The translations under genes were made by a program, and so were the position numbers. The notes under the pieces are model-generated. The model was not told the origin of the DNA and made no database searches. It was given only the letters and a program-made list of their open reading frames with translations. Positions 16,706-25,753 of a DNA stretch of 58,685 nt are shown here, in pieces. This DNA is from Novosphingobium sp. Lineage in GTDB: Bacteria > Pseudomonadota > Alphaproteobacteria > Sphingomonadales > Sphingomonadaceae. The first letter of the stretch is position 1, and every line of letters begins with the position of its first letter. The stretch spans positions 1-58,685 of the forward strand of contig JAUYQH010000050.1 of assembly GCA_030697365.1 (NCBI GenBank), written 5' to 3'.

Positions 16706-17283
16706 TTGTCAGCTGGTCCGATCTGACGACTTATGTGCGGGCCGATTGCCGCAGCCGCGGCGCGCCGCTGAGCTTGCGCGGCTGGCTGTTCGATCCGGTG
16801 CTGCGCTTCCAGGTGCTCATGCGGCTCGACGAATACCTGCTCAACACCGGCAAGCCGCTGGTCATGCGCGCGCCGATCCTGCTGTGGTTCCGGCGGCTGT
16901 CGGTGCGACTGGGCTTCAGCATGGGGCCCAACATCTTCGGCCCCGGGCTCGCCATCGTCCATTATGGCGCGATCGTGATCGATCCGACCACCCGGATCGG
17001 CAAGAACTGTCGCATCCACGTGGGCAGCCACATCGGCGGGGCGGCGCAGTTCGTGGCAGCGGAGGACGTTCACAAGTTCTCGCCGCGGATCGGCGACAAT
17101 GTCTACATCGGCCCCGGTGCCAAACTCTATGGCCCTATCGTGGTCGGCGACAATTGCGTGATCGGGGCCAATGCGGTGGTCACCAAATCGTTTCCCGAGG
17201 CCGGCCTGACGCTGGCCGGAGTGCCGGCCAAAGTGATCGAACGCGGCGGCAACGGCGCGCGGGTGATCCGCGGTGCGGGTTAA
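16702..17283 (+). CDS. Left-handed beta-helix acetyltransferase (serine acetyltransferase-like)
   Basis: The 193-residue protein has an N-terminal helical part and then hexapeptide repeats (ITIGKNC-type turns from about residue 90) ending with VVVGDNCVIGANAVVTKSFPEAG and a GVPAKVI closure. It resembles CysE-related transferases of polysaccharide clusters, which acetylate sugar hydroxyl groups with acetyl-CoA. TTG 16702 overlaps the wbpG stop by four bases, making it the last gene of the hisH-hisF-wbpG operon. Its own stop overlaps the stop of the convergent acyltransferase in the tetranucleotide TTAA at 17280-17283. Confidence 0.78.
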   Translation: MIVSWSDLTTYVRADCRSRGAPLSLRGWLFDPVLRFQVLMRLDEYLLNTGKPLVMRAPILLWFRRLSVRLGFSMGPNIFGPGLAIVHYGAIVIDPTTRIGKNCRIHVGSHIGGAAQFVAAEDVHKFSPRIGDNVYIGPGAKLYGPIVVGDNCVIGANAVVTKSFPEAGLTLAGVPAKVIERGGNGARVIRGAG

Positions 17284-17804
17284 TCGAACCGCGACTTGAT
17301 CGATCTGGCCGGCACTCCGGCGGCAATCGTATCGGGCGCGATGATCGGGCGGGTCACTACCGCGCCAGCTGCGATCACGGTACCATCGGCAATGGTGACC
17401 CCGGCCAGGATCGTCACCCGCGCGCCGATCCACACATTGTTCCCAATTCTTACCGGGCTGGAGACGACCGGCTGATATTTGATCGGCACCGCCGGGTCGG
17501 AAAACCCGTGGTTAGCGGTCAGGATCGACGTGCCGTGGCCGATCGCGACATTCTCGCCGATCGACAGGCCGCCCAGCGCGCTGAGATTGCAATCGCGATT
17601 GATCGAAACGTGATTGCCGATCCGCAGTCCCTCGAAGCCTTCGATGAAGACGTTGGCGAAGATGTTGAGCGCAGCGGGTCGCCGGCCGGTGATCCGGCCG
17701 ACCAGCCACCGGCGCAGTCCCAGCAGCCACATCGACTCCAGCCGCATTGTCGCAAGGTAGAGCCGAATGCCCAATTTGGCAGGAATGCCCAGGGGCCGCG
17801 TCAC
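17280..17804 (-). CDS. Acyltransferase with hexapeptide repeats (WcaF/maltose-acetyltransferase-like)
   Basis: A 174-residue left-handed beta-helix transferase. The repeats run from about residue 60, with the loop TANHGFSDP (an active-site His in this group) and the conserved GNNVWIGARVTILAGVTIADGTVIAAGAVVT, then GVPAR. It probably O-acetylates a repeat-unit sugar at the cytoplasmic face. It is transcribed with wzx upstream on the minus strand (18 bases between them) and converges on the preceding acetyltransferase. Confidence 0.8.
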   Translation of the reverse strand: MTRPLGIPAKLGIRLYLATMRLESMWLLGLRRWLVGRITGRRPAALNIFANVFIEGFEGLRIGNHVSINRDCNLSALGGLSIGENVAIGHGTSILTANHGFSDPAVPIKYQPVVSSPVRIGNNVWIGARVTILAGVTIADGTVIAAGAVVTRPIIAPDTIAAGVPARSIKSRFD

Positions 17805-17822
17805 GAAACTTCCGACATTCGC

Positions 17823-19082
17823 TCAGCCTACAGCAGTCGCGGTCTGCGACAAGTATCGCCGCCGCGCCGCAATCGCCAGCAACGCGCCGAAGCCAAGATA
17901 TTCGGCGCCTTGCAGCATCGCCAGCAATCTGAGGAAGCCGATCAGCCCCGCGCCGCCGGCCCAGCCGATCGCAAACGCCAGGGCAATCGCCGCGACGCTG
18001 GCGATGTTGTGTGCAAACAGCCAGCCGGGCCGCTTGATGACGAACACCGTGGTCGCCAGCGACATCGCCACGCTGCGCAGCGCCAGCATCGGGGCGAGGA
18101 TCACCAAGATGTCGCCCGCAACTTCCCAGCCCTTGCCGAGATAGAGCGCCACCACCGGGCGCGCGAACAGCACGATGCCCGCCAGCATCGCCAGGCTGAT
18201 CGCGCCCGAGGCCAGCAGGGTGAAGCGAAACTCGCGCCAGAATTCGCCGCGCTCCTCCTGCGCCCGCGCGGCGCGCTGGAAGAACACCTGGCTGAGCGAA
18301 TCATTGAACAGCTGGAGCGGCAGCACCGCGATCCGCTGCCCGACCGAGTAGAACCCGACCGCCCGGATGCCGTAGAGAAACTGCAGCACAAACGGCATCA
18401 GGTTGATCGACAGCGCCGCCAGCAACGTGCTGGGAATGTCGACGCTGACTTGGCGCCCGAACAGCCGGAACATCGCGCGCATTTCAGCCAAATCCGGGCG
18501 ACCCATGCCGTGATCGCGCTGCGCCAGAACCAGCCCGAGCAGCGCCTGCGCCACCAGCCCGAGGCAGAAGCCCGCGATCAGCCCGGCAGCGCTGGGGACC
18601 AGCAACGCGGCACCCAACTGCACCGCCACGGTTACCGCGGTTCGCACCACCACCCCGACCGAGGCGAAACGGAACGCCTCGTGCCGCATCAGGTACATCG
18701 TCACCGCATTGGCCACCCCAGTCAGCAGGATCGCGACGAACAGCAGCGGGGCCATCAAGCCCAGCGCCGGGGTGGCGGTGTGCCACCACCACGCGGTCAT
18801 GCCCAGGGTCCCGACCAGCGCGACAATAAGCGCAACCGCGAAGCACAGCCACAACACCGCTTTGCGCCCCTCGCTGGGGGCAGTTGCAATCGCCAGTTCG
18901 AACCGCCCGCAGGCGATCGCGCCGGGAATCGCCGAGGCGGCGATGAAAGTGCCGAACAGCCCGAACTCGGTCGGGGTATAGAGCCGAGCGAGAAGCGGAT
19001 AGCTCGCCAGGTTGAACGCCTGGGCCGCCGCCGTACCGGTAAACAGCGCGACAAACTGGCGCAGGTACTGGCGGCGATCCAT
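17823..19082 (-). CDS. wzx: Oligosaccharide flippase, Wzx-like (MOP superfamily)
   Basis: The 419-residue product has about 12 hydrophobic segments. Its N-terminus fits MOP flippases (a GTAAAQAFNLASYPLLARLYTPTEFG stretch containing the family-typical RLYTPxEFG), with a long cytoplasmic loop near the middle. It would move the undecaprenyl-linked repeat unit across the inner membrane. It is the second gene of a minus-strand run that starts with the epimerase at 20111 and ends with the acyltransferase at 17280. This is the only MOP-type flippase in the window. Confidence 0.85.
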   Translation of the reverse strand: MDRRQYLRQFVALFTGTAAAQAFNLASYPLLARLYTPTEFGLFGTFIAASAIPGAIACGRFELAIATAPSEGRKAVLWLCFAVALIVALVGTLGMTAWWWHTATPALGLMAPLLFVAILLTGVANAVTMYLMRHEAFRFASVGVVVRTAVTVAVQLGAALLVPSAAGLIAGFCLGLVAQALLGLVLAQRDHGMGRPDLAEMRAMFRLFGRQVSVDIPSTLLAALSINLMPFVLQFLYGIRAVGFYSVGQRIAVLPLQLFNDSLSQVFFQRAARAQEERGEFWREFRFTLLASGAISLAMLAGIVLFARPVVALYLGKGWEVAGDILVILAPMLALRSVAMSLATTVFVIKRPGWLFAHNIASVAAIALAFAIGWAGGAGLIGFLRLLAMLQGAEYLGFGALLAIAARRRYLSQTATAVG

Positions 19083-19091
19083 CGTGGCGGT

Positions 19092-20111
19092 TCAGGCTGC
19101 CGCTTGCCGCGCGGCGTAGCCGAGGAAAGCATCCTTGTCGCTGAGCGCGCTTTTCAGCGTGCCCCAAAAATCTTGCTCGAAATTGAGGCCCAGCTGCTCG
19201 CGGATTTTCGCATTGGCGACGTCGAATTCCATGATGTCGCCGATCAGCGGATCGCCGTGTTCGACTTTGAGCTTGCCTTCAGGATCGAGGATTTCGAGCA
19301 TGCCGGTGGCGAGATCGTTGATCGTCACCCGGATGCCCGAGGCAACGTTATAGGCCTGTCCGCTCGCCGCCGGATCGGTCGCCGCCGCGATGTTGGCCGC
19401 GACCAGGTCCTTGACGTAGGTGAAGCTGCGGACCTGTTCGCCGTGACCGAATACCACTGGGTTCTGGCCTTCGGTAATCCGGCGCAGGAAGATCGAGACC
19501 ACCCCGCCGAACTCGTTCGACTCCTGACGCGGGCCATAGACGTGGAAGTAGCGCAGGATCGTGGTGTCGAGCCCGTAGAGGTGGCGGAACACATCGACAT
19601 AACGCTCGCCCGCCAGCTTGGAGACGCCGTAATAGCTGACCGGCGCGAGCGGGTGATCCTCGGTGGTCGGGAAAATCTGCGGCTCGCCATAGACCGAGCC
19701 GGTCGAGGCGTGGACGAATTTGCGCACCCCGGCGTCCATCGCATGGCGCAGCAGGTTGAGCGCGCCCCCCGCGTTGACCTCGAGATCGCGCTGCGGGTTG
19801 TCGAGGCAGATGTTCTTCTTCGAGGCGGCGTTGTGGAACACCGTATCGACCCCAGCGAAAATCTCCTTCATCGCCGCGTCGTCGGCGCAGATGTCCATCT
19901 CGGCGAAGCGGAAATTGTTGCGGCCCTTGAACAGCGCGACATTGCTTTGCTTACCGGCCGAGAGATCGTCCATGCTGATCACATCCGCGCCCAGCTCGAC
20001 CAGTGCTTCGCACAGATGCGAGCCGACGAAGCCTGCGCCGCCGGTGACAATCACCTTTCGTCCGGTGAGCGCTATCGAGCCTCCGGCAGGCTGGGCGGAG
20101 TTGGCGGGCAT
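19092..20111 (-). CDS. NAD-dependent NDP-sugar epimerase/dehydratase (extended SDR)
   Basis: The 339-residue enzyme has the Rossmann motif TGGAGFVGSHL near residue 20, an ASTGSVYG strand, and the catalytic Tyr and Lys in YYGVSK, followed by ILRYFHVYGPRQ. This is a complete extended SDR of the UDP-glucose/UDP-GlcNAc 4-epimerase group. The exact substrate cannot be read from sequence. ATG 20111 has GGAG ten bases upstream; earlier in-frame starts lie in the divergent promoter region. It opens the minus-strand unit with wzx. Confidence 0.82.
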   Translation of the reverse strand: MPANSAQPAGGSIALTGRKVIVTGGAGFVGSHLCEALVELGADVISMDDLSAGKQSNVALFKGRNNFRFAEMDICADDAAMKEIFAGVDTVFHNAASKKNICLDNPQRDLEVNAGGALNLLRHAMDAGVRKFVHASTGSVYGEPQIFPTTEDHPLAPVSYYGVSKLAGERYVDVFRHLYGLDTTILRYFHVYGPRQESNEFGGVVSIFLRRITEGQNPVVFGHGEQVRSFTYVKDLVAANIAAATDPAASGQAYNVASGIRVTINDLATGMLEILDPEGKLKVEHGDPLIGDIMEFDVANAKIREQLGLNFEQDFWGTLKSALSDKDAFLGYAARQAAA

Positions 20112-20277
20112 TTGGGTATTCTCCAGATCGGATAATTGGGCGTCGTCCAGGTAGTCTGCCGAACGCTGACCCGCAACCGCCAAGCTGCGGTACTGGTCAA
20201 TGCGTGGCCCTGTGGCTAAAGGCTTGGCTCGCAAGGCTTTGCCCGCAGCACGGGCGCAAGGGAATTCAAACGGCAAC
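20112..20277. promoter_or_regulatory. Divergent intergenic region between epimerase and AsnB-like gene
   Basis: These 166 bases separate two genes read in opposite directions, so promoters for both the epimerase-wzx-acyltransferase unit and the AsnB-like-GT4 unit must lie here. I see no convincing -35/-10 pair or operator palindrome. Confidence 0.35.
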
Positions 20278-22272
20278 ATGTGCGGGATTGCAGGCCTGAT
20301 TGACCGGCGCGGCGGCGCGCCCGAGGGGGCCGGCCGTATCCTTAGCGCGATGAGCGCGGCGATCGCCCGGCGCGGCCCCGACGGGACAGGGGTCTGGTCC
20401 GATTCGCAGGCCGGGGTGCATTTCGCGCATCGCCGCCTCTCGATCATCGACCTGAGCGAAGCGGGCGCGCAACCGATGGCGAGCGGCGATGGCCGGGTGG
20501 TGCTGTGTTACAACGGCATGCTCTACAACGCCGCCGAGCTGCGCGGCGAGCTCGAAGCGGCGGGCTGCATTTTTCGCGGGCACAGCGATACCGAAGTTAT
20601 CGCCAACGGGTTCGCGCGGTGGGGCGCAGAAGCAACGCTAACCCGGCTCAACGGGATGTTCGCCTTCGCCGCCTGGTGGCGGGACGAACGACGGCTGGTG
20701 CTGGCGCGCGACCGGCTCGGCAAAAAGCCGCTCTATTGGGGCAAGGTCCCCGGGGGAATCGCCTGGTCGAGCGAGCTGCCCTCACTGTGCTGCCATCCGG
20801 CAATCGATCGGACCATCGATCGCGGCGCGGCGGCGGGCTATCTGCGTACCGGCCATGTCCCCGATCCGCTGGCGATCATCGTCGGCGCAAAGAAGCTGGC
20901 AGCGGGAACGATGCTCACGCTGTCGACGGGCGAGGCCGAGCCGGCGATCGCGCACTGGTGGTCGCTGGGCGAAGCGGTGCAGCGCGGGCAGGCCGATCCG
21001 CTCCCCGGTAGACCAAAGGCGGCACTGGACGAGGCAGCGCGGCTGATCGACGATGCGGTGGCACGGCGGATGGTTTCCGATGTACCGTTCGGCGCGTTCC
21101 TTTCCGGCGGGGTCGATAGCTCGCTGGTGGTGGCGCGGATGCAGGCGCTATCGACGCGACCGGTGTCGAGTTTCGCGATCGGCTACAAGGAAGCCGCCTA
21201 TGACGAATCGCGCGAAGCCGAAGCGGTCGCGCGCCACTTGCGTACCGAACACCAGAGCTTCATCCTCGCGCCGTGTGAAGTGATTGACACCGTGGCGCAA
21301 ATGCCCGCGATCTATGGCGAGCCCTTCGCCGACCCCTCGGCGGTGCCGAGCACGATCCTCGCCGAACGCGCCCGCCGGCACGTCACCGTGGTGCTCACCG
21401 GCGACGGCGGCGATGAAGTGTTCGCCGGCTACAACCGTTATGCTGCGGCGCGCGGATTGCTGGCCAAGCTCGACCATTTGCCGCTACCGCTGCGCAAGGC
21501 GCTGGGCGGCGTAATGGCCGCTCCCAGCCCGGCGGCGTGGGACCGCCTGTTCGCACTGGTCCCGGCTGGCATGCGGCCGCGCAGCGCGGGCGAGAAGCTC
21601 CACAAGCTGGCGCCGCTGCTCAGTCTGGCCCCGGCCGACCGCTACCGTCAGATCACCAGCCAGTGGCTCGATGTCGATGCGATCCGCCGCGATTCCGAAC
21701 CCGCCGATCCGGACGAAATAGTGCGGGGGCTGGCGCTGCTCGACGATCCCGTCGAACAATTGCGCTTCCTCGATCTGCTGACTTATCTGCCCGGCGACAT
21801 CCTCACCAAGGTTGATCGTGCGACCATGGCCTGCGGGCTCGAGGCGCGCGCGCCGCTGCTTGACTATCGGCTGGCCGAACTGAGCTTCCGCCTGCCGACC
21901 GCCACCCTGATGCGGGGCGGACGAACCAAGTGGATTTTGCGCACGCTGCTCGAACGCGACGTCCCGCGCGCCTTGTTCGAGCGCCCCAAGAGCGGCTTCG
22001 GAATTCCGATCGGCGACTGGCTGCGCGGGCCGATGCGCGATTGGGCCGAAAACCTGCTATCGGTGCAGGCGCTCGAGGAATGCGGGCTGGTCAAGCCCGC
22101 CGCGGTGCGCGCGACCTGGGAAGCGCATCTGTCGGGCAGGGTGAATGCCCAATACGGGCTGTGGACCGTGCTGATGTTGCAGAGCTGGCGCGGCTATTTC
22201 GCCGGGCTGCCGGGTGATCAGGACTATGGCGGCGCGGTGCCACTCGTCTTAGCACCCGTCGGACTGGCGTGA
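20278..22272 (+). CDS. AsnB-like glutamine-hydrolysing amidotransferase
   Basis: A 664-residue class II amidotransferase. Mature Cys2 (MCGIAGL) is the glutaminase nucleophile, with RRGPDG and the YNG substrate loop. The C-terminal half carries the ATP-binding FLSGGVDSSLV and TGDGGDEVFAGYNRY, followed by KVDRATMACGLEARAPLLD. It could be an asparagine synthetase, but in polysaccharide clusters such proteins (for example WbpS of P. aeruginosa) are proposed to amidate uronic acids to uronamides. The uronic-acid genes around it favour that role, which is inference. ATG 20278 is fixed by the need for Cys2. Confidence 0.85.
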   Translation: MCGIAGLIDRRGGAPEGAGRILSAMSAAIARRGPDGTGVWSDSQAGVHFAHRRLSIIDLSEAGAQPMASGDGRVVLCYNGMLYNAAELRGELEAAGCIFRGHSDTEVIANGFARWGAEATLTRLNGMFAFAAWWRDERRLVLARDRLGKKPLYWGKVPGGIAWSSELPSLCCHPAIDRTIDRGAAAGYLRTGHVPDPLAIIVGAKKLAAGTMLTLSTGEAEPAIAHWWSLGEAVQRGQADPLPGRPKAALDEAARLIDDAVARRMVSDVPFGAFLSGGVDSSLVVARMQALSTRPVSSFAIGYKEAAYDESREAEAVARHLRTEHQSFILAPCEVIDTVAQMPAIYGEPFADPSAVPSTILAERARRHVTVVLTGDGGDEVFAGYNRYAAARGLLAKLDHLPLPLRKALGGVMAAPSPAAWDRLFALVPAGMRPRSAGEKLHKLAPLLSLAPADRYRQITSQWLDVDAIRRDSEPADPDEIVRGLALLDDPVEQLRFLDLLTYLPGDILTKVDRATMACGLEARAPLLDYRLAELSFRLPTATLMRGGRTKWILRTLLERDVPRALFERPKSGFGIPIGDWLRGPMRDWAENLLSVQALEECGLVKPAAVRATWEAHLSGRVNAQYGLWTVLMLQSWRGYFAGLPGDQDYGGAVPLVLAPVGLA

Positions 22273-23495
22273 TGGCCAAAATCGGCAATCCGGGAGCGGG
22301 TAGACCGCTGGTCGATTTCGTCTGCCAATCGAGCATGGGACCATCCGAGGGCGGGCTGGAAACCTGGGCTTATCAATTTCTGCCCGGGCTGCTGCAGCTG
22401 TATCCCGATGCCCGGCTGCGGTTTTACGGGGCATTGCCCGAGAGTCGCGAGAATCCCGGGTCAATCATGAAACAGGCGGCCGGTGCCGACCATCTCCGAA
22501 TCAAACCGGAGTTCTTTCCGATCACGCCGGGGAAAGTCCCGCAGATCGTTTCGATGATCCGGCAATTCTTGGCGCGCAAGCGAGGCTCTGCCGTTACCGC
22601 GCCCGATATCGTGATAACCGCCGGAACTTTCCTCGAGCTGATCATGGTTCAACTCAGTCCGGCGACTCGCCGGGCATTCAAGGTCGCATGGCTGCGGACG
22701 ATCTGGGTCGATCAGAAGACTTATCGGATCCCCGCATTTCTTCGCGATACGGTCCGCGGGATCGAAGCGCGGATCCTGCGCGGCGCCGATCTGGTACTCG
22801 CCAACGGCAGCGACATTGCCGAACGGTACGGGGATTACGGCGTCGCGGTGCAAGTGATTCACAACGCGGTGGATACCGATCGCTGGCGCGCGCCGCCCCC
22901 TGCCCTGGGCGACCCGATCCGTGTTGCGTTCGTCGGCCGGCTGGCGATCGACAAGGGCATTGTCGCATTCATCGAACTGGCGCGGGTGGTGCGCGGCGGG
23001 CCGCTGCGTGACCGCGTCAGTTTCGAAGTTTACGGGCATCTGGGTGAAGAGGCGCTGGTTGCGGCGGCGAAAGTGGAAGGGGTCGTGGCCTGGTCCGGAG
23101 CTGTCGACAACGCGGCGCTTCCGCGCGTGCTGTCCGGCATCGATGTCTGCGCGGCGCTGACCTATTCGGACCAAGAACGCGGTGGCGGCGGTACATCCAA
23201 TGCGATGATGGAGCAACTCGCGGCCGGGCGGATTTTGCTGGCGTGGGACAACCCCATTTTTCGGCAATGGCTGAATACGGACAATGCCTATCTGGCCCGG
23301 CAGGGCGACGTCGCAGGCCTCGCCGCTTGCCTCGGGGCCATCCTGGCAGACCGGGACGAAGCGCTTCGCCGCGCTGAAAATGGCCGTAATATGATGGCCG
23401 AATTCGGCATTGCCGCGATGATGACCAAGTTCGACCGCGTGTTACGCGCCGGACTGGCGGACCGCGGACTGGGCAAGATTTTGCCCGAATTCTAG
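22272..23495 (+). CDS. Glycosyltransferase family 4 protein
   Basis: The 407-residue product has a GT-B architecture. The C-terminal half carries the GT4 features VIHNAVDTDRW, VAFVGRLAIDKGI and a nucleotide-sugar region around GGGGTSNAMMEQLAAGR. That region is less canonical than the usual EGxPxxxLEA, so the donor is hard to predict. ATG 22272 overlaps the AsnB-like stop by one base, so the two are translated together. The 3' end overlaps the stop of the convergent GT4 gene in CTAG at 23492-23495. Confidence 0.8.
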   Translation: MAKIGNPGAGRPLVDFVCQSSMGPSEGGLETWAYQFLPGLLQLYPDARLRFYGALPESRENPGSIMKQAAGADHLRIKPEFFPITPGKVPQIVSMIRQFLARKRGSAVTAPDIVITAGTFLELIMVQLSPATRRAFKVAWLRTIWVDQKTYRIPAFLRDTVRGIEARILRGADLVLANGSDIAERYGDYGVAVQVIHNAVDTDRWRAPPPALGDPIRVAFVGRLAIDKGIVAFIELARVVRGGPLRDRVSFEVYGHLGEEALVAAAKVEGVVAWSGAVDNAALPRVLSGIDVCAALTYSDQERGGGGTSNAMMEQLAAGRILLAWDNPIFRQWLNTDNAYLARQGDVAGLAACLGAILADRDEALRRAENGRNMMAEFGIAAMMTKFDRVLRAGLADRGLGKILPEF

Positions 23496-24673
23496 CGTCC
23501 GGCCAGCGCGCGCTGCTCAAGCACCTGACGGTAGACTCCCGCGGTCGATTCGGCGGTCTTGACCCACGAAAACTGCTGCAGACGGCGGCGGCCTCGTTCG
23601 ACCAGATCGGCGGCCAGTGCAGGTTCGTCGTAGAACCGGACCAGTGCAGCGCACATCGAGTCCACGTCGTGCGGATCGAAAAACAGCGCGGCATCGCCGG
23701 CAACTTCAGGGATCGCCGGTGCGGCCGCGGCGAGCAGGGGGGTGGCGTGATGGAACGCTTCGAGAATCGGCAGCCCGAAGCCTTCCTTGAGCGAGGGGAA
23801 CACGAAGGCATCGGCACGTTCGAACAGATCGGCCACCGCCATGTCGCTGACGAAACCGGTGAACACAATTCGCGGCTGCACGGCGTTGACGCGGTCGACG
23901 ATCGCTTTCTGGCTCGCGTCAAGCTTGGCGCTGGATCCGGTAATCACCAGCGTCTTGGCTGCGGGAAGCCGGGGCAACGCCCGCTCGAACGCGAGCAACA
24001 GGTTGGTCAGGTTCTTGTGCGCACGGTTGGTGCCGAGGAAGAACAGGAAATCGCGCTGCGGCACTTCTGCGGGCGCCGGATCACCTACCGTTCGGGTCGC
24101 CATGTGCTCCCACCCTTCATGGATCACGACGATTTTGGGAAGCTCGGCGAGGGTTTTTCCGGCGAGTTCGGCAACGTCGCGTCCGGTTTGTTCGGACACG
24201 GCGATGATCGCGCTGGACCGCCGGATGCAGGTGCGGATGACCAGATCGAGGTAGGCGCGCGCCGCGGTCCGAAACAGCCAGCCGCCGTGGAACCATTTAC
24301 GGTAGGTCAGGTCGTGGATCGTGCAGACTCCGCCCGCCAGCGCGAGCGGATAGGTCATCGAGGTGATGTGAATCAGATCGAACCGGTCGCGCCATTGGCA
24401 CAGCAGCGTGCGCATTTGCCAGTCCCTGCGCGGACCGATAGCTGCAACCGGCTCGACCAAGACTTTCATCCGCCCGTGGGCGATGGCCTCGGCCAGATCT
24501 TCGCGCGAAACGCCGGGATTGAGCAGCGCGGTAAATTCGATTTCGGGCGCAGCGGCGGGAAGGTACCGGATCAGCTGGACTATATACGTCGACAGCCCAT
24601 CCGGGACCCGCGTCACCGAACTGGCATCAATGAGCACTTTCGGCGCTCGCCCCGGGGCATTCATCTTGGACAA
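23492..24673 (-). CDS. Glycosyltransferase family 4 protein (mannosyltransferase-like)
   Basis: A 393-residue GT-B enzyme with clear GT4 motifs: an N-terminal DGLSTYI glycine region, IHDLTYRKW, IAVSEQTGRD, FFLGTNRAHKNL, and the donor-binding SLKEGFGLPILEAFHHATP. It probably transfers a sugar from a nucleotide donor onto the lipid-linked repeat unit at the cytoplasmic membrane face. The gene is single in its strand run. It is divergent from the methyltransferase-like gene (93 bases between starts) and convergent with the preceding GT4 gene. Confidence 0.88.
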   Translation of the reverse strand: MSKMNAPGRAPKVLIDASSVTRVPDGLSTYIVQLIRYLPAAAPEIEFTALLNPGVSREDLAEAIAHGRMKVLVEPVAAIGPRRDWQMRTLLCQWRDRFDLIHITSMTYPLALAGGVCTIHDLTYRKWFHGGWLFRTAARAYLDLVIRTCIRRSSAIIAVSEQTGRDVAELAGKTLAELPKIVVIHEGWEHMATRTVGDPAPAEVPQRDFLFFLGTNRAHKNLTNLLLAFERALPRLPAAKTLVITGSSAKLDASQKAIVDRVNAVQPRIVFTGFVSDMAVADLFERADAFVFPSLKEGFGLPILEAFHHATPLLAAAAPAIPEVAGDAALFFDPHDVDSMCAALVRFYDEPALAADLVERGRRRLQQFSWVKTAESTAGVYRQVLEQRALAGR

Positions 24674-24766
24674 ACCGTAAAATCCTCGTTTCTCGTGAAC
24701 TCTTTGACACGCGCGCTAATTCTGCAAGAGAGTCCGCCTGTCCAGACACTCTGCCAAAGGTATCCG

Positions 24767-25639
24767 ATGCTGAAATCGCTGTTCAAACGTGTGGCTCTTC
24801 CATTCCAGCTGTGGACCGGGGTGCATGAGCTGCGCAAGGGCAACGCGATCCTGCAGGCGCAGGAATATGCCCGGCTTCGCGCGGTGATGGCCGTGCAAAA
24901 TCCCGGTAACGTCGCGCTGGAAGGCTACAAAGTATATTCGCAAACCGACGAAGACGGTATCATTGCCGCGATCTTCGAACGCATCGCCAACGCCAAGGTG
25001 TTTCTCGAAATCGGTGTACAGACCGGCGTCGAATGCAACAGCTTGCTGTTGCTGCTCAAAGGTTGGCGTGGTTCGTGGATCGAGGGCAATCCCGCCGCAT
25101 GCCGCAAGATTGCCGACGACCTGGGCGGCGCTTCGTTCGACAAGCGGTTCCGTACCACCAAATCCTTTGTGACCAGGGAAAATATCGTCGCGCTGGTCGA
25201 GGCCGAGTTACGCTTCCTCGATGCCGCCGAACTCGATTTCTTCTCGCTCGACATCGACGGCAACGATTTGCACTGCATGCGCGAATTGCTCGCCGCCAAA
25301 GTCGCGCCCAAGGTGGTCTGCGTCGAATATCAGGGCAAATTCCCGCCGCCTTTGTCGGTGACGGTGGACTATGCGCCCGATCACGTGTGGAACGGTACCG
25401 ATTACATGGGATCGAGCCTGCAGGCATTCGTCGATCTGTTCGCCGAGGATGGGTACCACCTGCTGACCTGTAACATTCCAGGCATCAACGCGTTTTTCGT
25501 TCGCGGCGACCTTGCCGGGCAGTTCGCCGACATCCCGGTCGCCGAACTGTATCAGCCTTATCGGCCGTGGCTCAGCCCGTTCGTGACCGGGCAGCCCCCG
25601 GCACTCGACTACCTCAAGCGAGTGCTTGCCGGCAGCTAG
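24767..25639 (+). CDS. FkbM-like SAM-dependent methyltransferase/unknown
   Basis: The 290-residue protein shows SQTDEDGIIAAIFERI, then a Rossmann-type FLEIGVQTGVECNSLLLL, an acidic strand WIEGNPAAC, and DFFSLDIDGND. This is the pattern of FkbM-related methyltransferase folds common in polysaccharide clusters. The glycine motif is imperfect (GVQTGVE), so catalysis is uncertain. ATG 24767 has AAAGG upstream. The stop codon lies inside the left member of the inverted repeat at 25636-25670. Confidence 0.65.
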   Translation: MLKSLFKRVALPFQLWTGVHELRKGNAILQAQEYARLRAVMAVQNPGNVALEGYKVYSQTDEDGIIAAIFERIANAKVFLEIGVQTGVECNSLLLLLKGWRGSWIEGNPAACRKIADDLGGASFDKRFRTTKSFVTRENIVALVEAELRFLDAAELDFFSLDIDGNDLHCMRELLAAKVAPKVVCVEYQGKFPPPLSVTVDYAPDHVWNGTDYMGSSLQAFVDLFAEDGYHLLTCNIPGINAFFVRGDLAGQFADIPVAELYQPYRPWLSPFVTGQPPALDYLKRVLAGS

Positions 25640-25670
25640 TGCTCAAAACTATACGCTTGGTACCCACTGG
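25636..25670 (+). repeat. Left 35-bp imperfect inverted repeat (IR-L)
   Basis: This 35-base stretch, from CTAGTGCTCAAAAC to GTACCCACTGG, matches the reverse complement of 26502-26536 at 29 of 35 positions by direct comparison. It starts at the stop codon of the methyltransferase-like gene. Together the pair bounds a ~900-base segment with one secreted-protein gene, as expected for the ends of a small or decayed mobile element. Confidence 0.6.
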
Positions 25671-25753
25671 CCAGCGATCTGGAACGACCGAGATGGGGTG
25701 GGAAGTGGACGTCGCTGCGAACCCATTTTGTCAAAGCGATCTCGCCATACCAG

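Noticed and set aside
16530..20135. A 1201-codon open frame on the plus strand
   Set aside because: It lies antisense to wzx, the epimerase and the acyltransferase, and its composition (Arg/Gln/His-rich, no domain) is that of a GC-driven shadow frame.
23669..24766. Long plus-strand frame leading into the methyltransferase-like gene
   Set aside because: It is antisense to a well-supported GT4 gene; only the part from ATG 24767 has a ribosome-binding site and protein-like sequence.
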